This document shows, piece by piece, positions 32,748-38,071 of a DNA stretch of 38,071 nt. Origin of the DNA: Clostridiaceae bacterium UBA5444 (GTDB lineage: Bacteria; Bacillota; Clostridia; Clostridiales; Oxobacteraceae). The stretch covers positions 1 through 38,071 of the forward strand of contig DIRE01000061.1 of assembly GCA_002426575.1 (NCBI GenBank). The letters are read 5' to 3'. The first letter of the stretch is position 1, and every line of letters begins with the position of its first letter. Below the pieces are notes generated by a model. It saw nothing but the letters and a program-made list of their open reading frames with translations. It was not told the DNA's origin and ran no database searches. The translations under genes and the position numbers were made by a program.

Positions 32748-34799
32748 ATGGATTATTCAAAGATATCGGTTAAGGATATAAAGGGAGTTGGACCTAAAAC
32801 AGAAAAAAAGTTAAACAGGATGGGCATATTTACTGCCATGGATTTATTAACACATTTTCCAAGGGAATATGAAGATAGGGAAAGTATAAAGCCTTTATCT
32901 ATTTTAAAGCATGGGGAATGTGCCCTTGTCTATGGTCAGGTTACAATGATTAATAAAGATAAATATACAAGCAGCGGAAAACATATTACTAACATTGTAT
33001 TTAAGAATGAAACAGGCTTTTTTTCAGGGGTTTGGTATAATCAAAGATATATAAAAAATAACTTTAAAGTTGGGAAAGAATATGTTTTGTATGGTAAAGT
33101 ATCTAAATATTACAATCAGATACAAATAATTTGCCCTGAATATGAAAAGTATACTGAAAATTATAATAGTGGAATTCTTCCTGTATACCCTTTAACTAAA
33201 AATTTATCTTTAAAGGTTTTAAGGAGTATTGTAGAAACATTTATCAAGTCAGAAGAGTTTGAGATGGACGAAATACTGCCAGATGAAATAAAAGAAAGAT
33301 TTAGACTTTATGATATTGATAAAGCAATTAAAAATATACATTTCCCAGAAAGCAATAAAGCAATATTAGAAGCAGAGAAAAGAGTTAAGTTTGATGAGCT
33401 TCTAATACTCCAATTAGGAATTGAAATGCAAAAAGAACGTATGAATAATAATAAAGGTATTAAGTTTGAAACATCAAAGGAATTAGCCTCTTTTTTCTCT
33501 AGCCTGCCTTATGAATTAACAAAGGCACAAAAAAGGACGGTAAATGATGTATTAAACGATATGAAGTCCGAAAAGCCTATGAATAGATTGATACAAGGGG
33601 ATGTAGGCTCAGGAAAGACCATAATTGCAGCTGCAGCGCTTTTTAATGGGGTAAAGAATGGCTATCAGGGAGTTATGATGGCACCAACAGAGATACTTGC
33701 ACAGCAGCATTATGAGTTTATGAAGGGTGTCTTTAATAACTTTGATATAAATATTGGCTTTATCTCGGGAAGCATGCCAAAGAAAGAAAAAGATAAATTA
33801 AAAAGTGAAATATCATCTGGCGAAGTAGATGTCATTATAGGGACTCATGCTATTATACAAGATGATGTGGTATTTAATAATTTAGGTATTGTAATAACTG
33901 ATGAACAACATAGGTTTGGAGTAAGGCAAAGGGCGCTTTTAGGAAGTAAAGGAGAGAATGTAGATGTACTTGTTATGACTGCAACTCCAATACCTAGAAC
34001 CATGGCACTTTTTATATACGGGGATCTTGATATATCAATAATAGATGAATTGCCTCCAGGCAGGCAAAAGATAGATACATTTGCCGTGAAACCGCAAATG
34101 AGAAAAAGGGTATATAATTTTCTCAAAGATGAAGTTAGGAAGGGAAGGCAAGGATATATAGTTTGTCCAATTATTGATGAATCAGATACAATAGAGGCAC
34201 AGTCAGCCGTTGCACTTTTTAAAAGGCTTCAAAGGGAGAATTTAGACGGAATTAATGTAGGACTTTTGCATGGCAAAATGAAGCAAAAAGAAAAAGATGA
34301 TATAATGCTTAAATTTAAAGAAGGCAAAATAGATGTTTTGGTCTCTACAACTGTTATTGAGGTTGGAATAGATGTGCCTAATGCAACCATAGTTATAATT
34401 GAAAATGCAGATAGGTTTGGGCTTGCCCAACTTCATCAATTAAGAGGCAGAGTTGGCAGAGGAGAACATAAATCATACTGTATATTGATTTCTAATATAG
34501 GCTCAGATGTGGCAAAGAAAAGGATGGAGGCAATGACTCAGATATCTGACGGATTTAAGATTGCTGAGGTAGATTTAAAGATTAGAGGAACAGGTGAATT
34601 ATTTGGATTAAGACAGCATGGGCTTCCAGAACTAAAACTTGCCGATTTATTTAGAGATGAAGATATTTTAATTGAAACAAATACTTTAGCCAAGGAGCTT
34701 GTACAAAAAGGAAATATTAACGAACATGAGTATGATAAATTAAGGGACATGGTTAAGTATAAATTTGATCAAAATATTGATGATATAACGTTTAATTAA
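32748..34799 (+). CDS. recG: ATP-dependent DNA helicase RecG
   Basis: RecG remodels stalled forks and Holliday junctions. The 683-residue protein carries an N-terminal wedge/OB domain (about 1-150), Walker A GDVGSGKT (284-291), DEQH (385-388), TATPIPRTM, and the C-terminal motif VIEVGIDVPNATIV with QLRGRVGRG. AGGTGAT precedes ATG. It follows directly after the fakA-like terminator. A hairpin without T-run follows its stop. Confidence 0.96.
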   Translation: MDYSKISVKDIKGVGPKTEKKLNRMGIFTAMDLLTHFPREYEDRESIKPLSILKHGECALVYGQVTMINKDKYTSSGKHITNIVFKNETGFFSGVWYNQRYIKNNFKVGKEYVLYGKVSKYYNQIQIICPEYEKYTENYNSGILPVYPLTKNLSLKVLRSIVETFIKSEEFEMDEILPDEIKERFRLYDIDKAIKNIHFPESNKAILEAEKRVKFDELLILQLGIEMQKERMNNNKGIKFETSKELASFFSSLPYELTKAQKRTVNDVLNDMKSEKPMNRLIQGDVGSGKTIIAAAALFNGVKNGYQGVMMAPTEILAQQHYEFMKGVFNNFDINIGFISGSMPKKEKDKLKSEISSGEVDVIIGTHAIIQDDVVFNNLGIVITDEQHRFGVRQRALLGSKGENVDVLVMTATPIPRTMALFIYGDLDISIIDELPPGRQKIDTFAVKPQMRKRVYNFLKDEVRKGRQGYIVCPIIDESDTIEAQSAVALFKRLQRENLDGINVGLLHGKMKQKEKDDIMLKFKEGKIDVLVSTTVIEVGIDVPNATIVIIENADRFGLAQLHQLRGRVGRGEHKSYCILISNIGSDVAKKRMEAMTQISDGFKIAEVDLKIRGTGELFGLRQHGLPELKLADLFRDEDILIETNTLAKELVQKGNINEHEYDKLRDMVKYKFDQNIDDITFN

Positions 34800-34830
34800 A
34801 ATACTGGTGATATAATATATCACCAGTATT
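34800..34830. other. Perfect 14-bp inverted repeat right after recG
   Basis: AATACTGGTGATAT (34800-34813) and ATATCACCAGTATT (34817-34830) are separated by 3 nt, with no T-run following on the + strand. It may be a 3'-end hairpin rather than a true terminator. Confidence 0.6.
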
Positions 34831-34922
34831 GGAAGAGGAGAAATTGAAGAAAGAGTTCTATGGGGAATTTAATTGTTGCATGATAGTATATTGCTCATAA
34901 TATAAAATAATTATACTTAAAA

Positions 34923-34977
34923 TTTTTTATTGATACAAAATATAAATTGGAGACTTATATTTTGTATCAATAAAAAA
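34923..34977. repeat. Perfect 23-bp inverted repeat upstream of rsmD
   Basis: 34923-34945 and 34955-34977 are perfectly complementary with a 9-nt spacer (ATTGGAGAC). The arms begin with TTTTTT and end with AAAAAA, the reverse of a terminator. The right arm contains the -35 of a likely rsmD promoter. Confidence 0.8.
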
Positions 34978-34990
34978 AATATGGTAAAAT
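34962..34990 (+). promoter_or_regulatory. Likely promoter of rsmD-coaD
   Basis: TTGTAT (34962-34967), a 17-nt spacer and TAAAAT (34985-34990) lie 55 nt before the rsmD start. The -35 is within the right arm of the 23-bp inverted repeat. Confidence 0.55.
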
Positions 34991-35045
34991 ACAAGAAACA
35001 AATAAATATTTATGGTAGTTCCTTAATAAAAGAGGGGGGAGTATT

Positions 35046-35597
35046 TTGAGAATAATTGCTGGAGATGCTAGGGGAAGAAGAATATTAACCCCTGATTCTT
35101 ATGATATAAGACCAACATCTGATAGGGTGAAAGAATCACTTTTTAATATGATAGGCGCAAAATTTGAAGGTGCACAAATACTAGACTTATTTGGGGGAAC
35201 AGGTAATCTTGGGCTTGAGTCAATTAGCAGGGGAGCTCTTTTTTGTATTTTTGTAGATTCAAGCAGGGAAAGTGTAAGATTAATAAAACAAAATATAGAA
35301 CTGTTAGGATATGAAAAGTATTCTAAGGTCTATACTAATGATGCCCAGTCAGCCCTAAGTATATTAAGTAAAAGAGAAATGAAATTTGATATAATTTTTA
35401 TGGATCCACCTTATAAAAAGAATATAATACCCCCATTGCTTACAGGAATAGAGGAAATTTTAAATAAAGATGGAATACTTGTGGTAGAGCATGATATAAG
35501 AGATGTTTTACCTGAAAGAGTGGGTAATACCGTTAATTACAGAAGAAAGAATTATGGAGATACGGTTATTAGTTTATATAAAATAGCGGAGGATTAG
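35046..35597 (+). CDS. rsmD: 16S rRNA (guanine-966 N2) methyltransferase
   Basis: It methylates G966 (E. coli numbering) of 16S rRNA from SAM. The 183-residue protein starts at TTG 35046 behind GAGGGGGG. It has MRIIAGDARGRRI, RPTSDRVKESLFN, SAM motif DLFGGTG (47-53) and the catalytic DPPY (120-123). It precedes coaD by 2 nt, as rsmD-coaD (ylbH-coaD) in many Firmicutes. Confidence 0.95.
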   Translation: MRIIAGDARGRRILTPDSYDIRPTSDRVKESLFNMIGAKFEGAQILDLFGGTGNLGLESISRGALFCIFVDSSRESVRLIKQNIELLGYEKYSKVYTNDAQSALSILSKREMKFDIIFMDPPYKKNIIPPLLTGIEEILNKDGILVVEHDIRDVLPERVGNTVNYRRKNYGDTVISLYKIAED

Positions 35598-35599
35598 AT

Positions 35600-36097
35600 A
35601 TGGAAAGAATCGCAGTATATCCAGGAAGCTTTGACCCAGTAACTAATGGTCATTTAGATATAATAGAAAGAACCTCAAAAGTATTTGACAAGGTAATTGT
35701 AGCTGTTCTTGAAAACCCTGATAAAACGCCAATGTTTACAAAAGAAGAAAGAGTTTGCATGATAAAAAAGGTTACAGATTATATTCCCAATATAGAGGTT
35801 GAAAGCTTTTCAGGGCTTTTAATTGACTATATGTATAAAAAGGATGCTAAGGTAATAGTCAAGGGCCTAAGGGCGGTTTCAGATTTTGAGTATGAATTTC
35901 AAATGGCTTTATTAAACAATAAACTAGATCCAGGTGTTGAAACATTATTTATGATGACAAATAACAAATATTCATATTTAAGTTCTAGTTCTGTAAAGCA
36001 AATAGCATTATTTGGAGGTTGTATAAAAGAATTAGTACCGGATGCCATTATTTGTGATATACTAGAAAAAGTAAAAAAAAATGGGGGTGCTTTGTAA
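35600..36097 (+). CDS. coaD: Phosphopantetheine adenylyltransferase
   Basis: It transfers AMP from ATP to phosphopantetheine in CoA synthesis, downstream of coaBC in the pathway. The 165-residue protein has YPGSFDPVTNGHLDI with the TxGH signature ending at H18. VKGLRAVSDFEYEFQMALLN and a C-terminal SSSVKQIALFGG corresponding to the ISST(x)R motif follow. The gene is bounded tightly by rsmD and the next gene. Confidence 0.95.
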   Translation: MERIAVYPGSFDPVTNGHLDIIERTSKVFDKVIVAVLENPDKTPMFTKEERVCMIKKVTDYIPNIEVESFSGLLIDYMYKKDAKVIVKGLRAVSDFEYEFQMALLNNKLDPGVETLFMMTNNKYSYLSSSSVKQIALFGGCIKELVPDAIICDILEKVKKNGGAL

Positions 36098-36658
36098 GTG
36101 GATGTGCTTGAATTAATTGATCAATTAGAAGAAATAATTGAAAACAGTGCGTCGATACCTATTTCAGGGAAGACATTAGTAAATAAGGAAGATTTACTTG
36201 ATATGCTTAAAGAGATAAGATTAAGCCTTCCCGATGATTTAAAGCAAGCTCAATGGATAACAGAAGAAAAACAAAAAATACTTATTGAGGCTCAAAGACA
36301 AGCGGAAACTATAATTAAAGAAACAGATCTTAGGCTAAAAAAGGAAATAGAAAGGCACGACATAACTGTTGAGGCAAATAAAAGAGCCGCTGAAATAATA
36401 AATAATGCGCAAAAAAATGCTAAGGAAATAAGGCTTGGTGCAAAAGAGTATGCCGAAAACTTATTGGATGAACTTGAAAAAGGCCTTGACGATAATGGCC
36501 AATTAATGGCTCAAAAACTGCAGCAAGATACTAACAGTATGTTAGCCACCATACAAAAAGATGTTTATGATCTTTTAGACACGGTTGAGGGACAAGTTGA
36601 CGAAAGAATAACTGAAATACGTGGAAATATTAAGGAACTTAGAAAAATTAATGGATAA
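36098..36658 (+). CDS. Coiled-coil protein, clostridial 'ATPase'-annotated family next to coaD
   Basis: This 186-residue soluble protein starts at GTG, immediately after the coaD stop; the preceding GGGGGTG within coaD serves as ribosome binding site. Most of residues 45-185 is a charged coiled coil rich in Q, E, K and A (AQRQAETIIKETDLRLKKEIE, NKRAAEIINNAQKNAKEIR), like DivIVA tails or V-type ATPase stalk subunits. No Walker motif is visible, so an ATPase name would be misleading. Its function is unknown. Its last 11 nt overlap the convergent ylbJ. Confidence 0.7.
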   Translation: MDVLELIDQLEEIIENSASIPISGKTLVNKEDLLDMLKEIRLSLPDDLKQAQWITEEKQKILIEAQRQAETIIKETDLRLKKEIERHDITVEANKRAAEIINNAQKNAKEIRLGAKEYAENLLDELEKGLDDNGQLMAQKLQQDTNSMLATIQKDVYDLLDTVEGQVDERITEIRGNIKELRKING

Positions 36659-37940
36659 TAAGCGATAATATCTTTTTAATGCTTACCCAAATAAAAAGCA
36701 TTAAAAATAATAAAATTAATAATATTATAAAACTAAAAGTAGATAATATAAATTTGTCAATTATGGGTGGAAAATTCAATGATAGTATCTGGTTATTATT
36801 AAAAACCTGAAAACCAATATAACTATCTGTAATACCAATTATCTTTATTATAAAGTATGAATATACCCCACAGAAAATTGAGTGTATAAATTTTGCAAAT
36901 ATATATATACCTAAATTTAAATCTGTGTCTTTTATCATTGCTGCTACTTGGAAGTGAATTGAAATGCCACTCCAACCTATTATTGCGGAGGTTGCTACTA
37001 TTTTTTGGTAAAATAGTGCACTAGATGCGCTAATCATCTTTGAACCAATGGTAACTTCAAATAACCCGCTGATCAAAGGCCTTATAAGTGCCTCGTCAAC
37101 CCCAATAGGGGAAAGCAGCATGTTTAAAAATTTATATAAAACATGAGAAAAATCTGAGGGCATAATAAGACTTATGATTACAGAAAATATAGTCATAAGT
37201 CCTCCAATTAATAGAAGAGAGTTTACTGAATTCATTACAGCCTCACTAATCATAAGACCTATTGGTCTTTTTTCTTTTTGGAAACTATCTATAATGCTTT
37301 TATAGGCTTTTTTAAAACCTTTATTGCTTCTTGTTATAGGACCTTTTTCTCCCTTCTTATATAGGCTGAATATTATACCAACAGATATTGCACCAAGATA
37401 TTGGGAAAGTGCAATTATTGTCCCCGCAGTTTTACTATTTAAAATACCTATTCCAACAGCTCCAATCATAAAAAGAGGCCCAGAGGTACTGCAGAAGGTT
37501 AACATTCTTTGGGCTTCTAATTTGCTGCACATATTATCTTTATAAAGGTTACCAACAATTTTTGAACCAATTGGATACCCAGATGAGATGCTCATAATAA
37601 AAGGAAATGAGCCACATCCGGGAACATTAAATAAAGGCCTCATAATGGGCTCAAGCAGTATGCCAATGAATTTAACCACCCCAAGGTCTATTAAAAGCTC
37701 AGAACCTATAAAAAAGGGCAGTAGGGACGGGCATACCACATTAAACCATGTACTAAGTCCATTTCTTGCAGCGTTTACCGCCTCTTCTGGATATATTATT
37801 ATTGAAAATGTAAAAATCAGAAGAAGAATTAGCAGAACCGCTTTTGTCAATATTGCAGCATTAAAATATTCTCTTGCTAGCTTTAATCCCAACCATAAAA
37901 TCATAATAAAAATTAAGATTAGAATAAATTTATGTATCAT
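36648..37940 (-). CDS. ylbJ: YlbJ, sporulation integral membrane protein
   Basis: In B. subtilis YlbJ is made in the mother cell under sigma-E and is needed for normal spore cortex. The 430-residue protein has roughly ten hydrophobic segments spread along its length. It carries the gate-like motifs YLGAISVGIIFSL and MSISSGYPIGSKIVGNLYKD of nucleoside-recognition (Gate) domains. AGAAGTGA precedes ATG 37938-37940. It is convergent with the coiled-coil gene and overlaps it by 11 bp. The partial palindromic element at 38021 lies 80 nt upstream of it in the sense direction. Confidence 0.88.
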   Translation of the reverse strand: MIHKFILILIFIMILWLGLKLAREYFNAAILTKAVLLILLLIFTFSIIIYPEEAVNAARNGLSTWFNVVCPSLLPFFIGSELLIDLGVVKFIGILLEPIMRPLFNVPGCGSFPFIMSISSGYPIGSKIVGNLYKDNMCSKLEAQRMLTFCSTSGPLFMIGAVGIGILNSKTAGTIIALSQYLGAISVGIIFSLYKKGEKGPITRSNKGFKKAYKSIIDSFQKEKRPIGLMISEAVMNSVNSLLLIGGLMTIFSVIISLIMPSDFSHVLYKFLNMLLSPIGVDEALIRPLISGLFEVTIGSKMISASSALFYQKIVATSAIIGWSGISIHFQVAAMIKDTDLNLGIYIFAKFIHSIFCGVYSYFIIKIIGITDSYIGFQVFNNNQILSLNFPPIIDKFILSTFSFIILLILLFLMLFIWVSIKKILSLIIH

Positions 37941-38020
37941 ATATATTCACTTCTTATAGATATTAATAATATATTTATATTAGTGCCCATATCTATTTAT
38001 AACAGCATATTTTCTAATCG

Positions 38021-38071
38021 AAGTAACTGTTCGTTTTTAAACAGGCTATGTTGGTTGACTTCCGCTGCTCC
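38021..38071 (-). repeat. Dispersed palindromic element, copy 3 (cut by the window end)
   Basis: Read on the minus strand, 38071 to 38021 gives GGAGCAGC, then GGAAGTCAACCAACATAGCC, then the conserved tail GTTTAAAAACGAACAGTTACTT. This matches the 3' half of copies 1 and 2. The 5' half lies outside the window. It sits 80 nt before the ylbJ start, in the same direction. Confidence 0.8.

Noticed and set aside
34923..34977. The long inverted repeat as a Rho-independent terminator
   Set aside because: The T-run comes before the stem and the A-run after it, the wrong order on both strands.
37588..37959. A 123-aa + strand open frame antisense to ylbJ
   Set aside because: ylbJ is well supported on the other strand; the + frame has no ribosome binding site or family resemblance.
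1..38071. A transposase, phage or defence gene that would explain an accessory island
   Set aside because: None of the open frames carries such motifs; the window is mainly housekeeping genes in a conserved order. I also saw no tRNA or rRNA gene.

Overview
The window is a low-GC, high-coding-density stretch of a spore-forming Firmicute, most likely a member of the Clostridia. Three things point there: the A/T-rich codon use and strong GGAGG-type ribosome binding sites with frequent TTG starts; sporulation genes (spoVM, ylbJ, a yteA-type zinc-finger gene); and a gene order matching the B. subtilis yloC-to-yloV block, with clostridial additions (a YugP metallopeptidase between fmt and rsmB, and the ylmE-sepF-ylmH-divIVA group). 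The genus cannot be fixed from the sequence alone. Almost every gene is on the + strand. The exceptions are the partial regulator at the left edge, an NFACT/Rqc2 gene, rpmB and ylbJ.

Layout. 1-3517: the 5' end of a probable sigma-54-type regulator, a divergent FAD-dependent oxidoreductase and a membrane glycosyltransferase, each closed by a terminator; this is the accessory-looking end. 3686-7090: division group ylmE, sepF, ylmH, divIVA, then the MTA/SAH nucleosidase. 7319-10549: DUF5665 membrane protein, yteA-like gene, lspA, RluD-family pseudouridine synthase, pyrR. 10562-14305: NFACT (minus), dapF and a duplicated-domain lipoprotein. 14391-22490: yicC-remA-gmk-rpoZ-coaBC, then priA-def-fmt-yugP. 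22514-29714: rsmB-rlmN-prpC-prkC-rsgA-rpe-thiN, with two 4-nt ATGA overlaps, ending in a 25-bp terminator. 29835-32716: a 52-aa membrane microprotein, spoVM, rpmB (minus), asp23-like and fakA-like genes. 32748-37940: recG, rsmD, coaD, a coiled-coil protein and ylbJ (minus).

Most of the genes are housekeeping: translation quality control, rRNA/tRNA modification, N-terminal formyl-Met handling, replication restart, CoA synthesis, and the Ser/Thr kinase-phosphatase pair that signals at the cell wall.

The main unexplained structure is a dispersed, roughly 146-150-nt, imperfectly palindromic element at 7105-7250, 9805-9954 (with an extra half-unit at 9758-9789) and, in reverse orientation and cut by the window edge, 38021-38071. 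Its arms differ between copies in a base-pair-preserving way. It has a conserved 21-nt loop length, an asymmetric internal loop and a polar 3' tail. All three copies lie 37-80 nt upstream of a start codon, in the sense orientation. Degenerate heptamer tracts in three intergenic regions, a 23-bp perfect inverted repeat overlapping a likely promoter before rsmD, and alternative hairpins around the prpC ribosome binding site are secondary points of interest.
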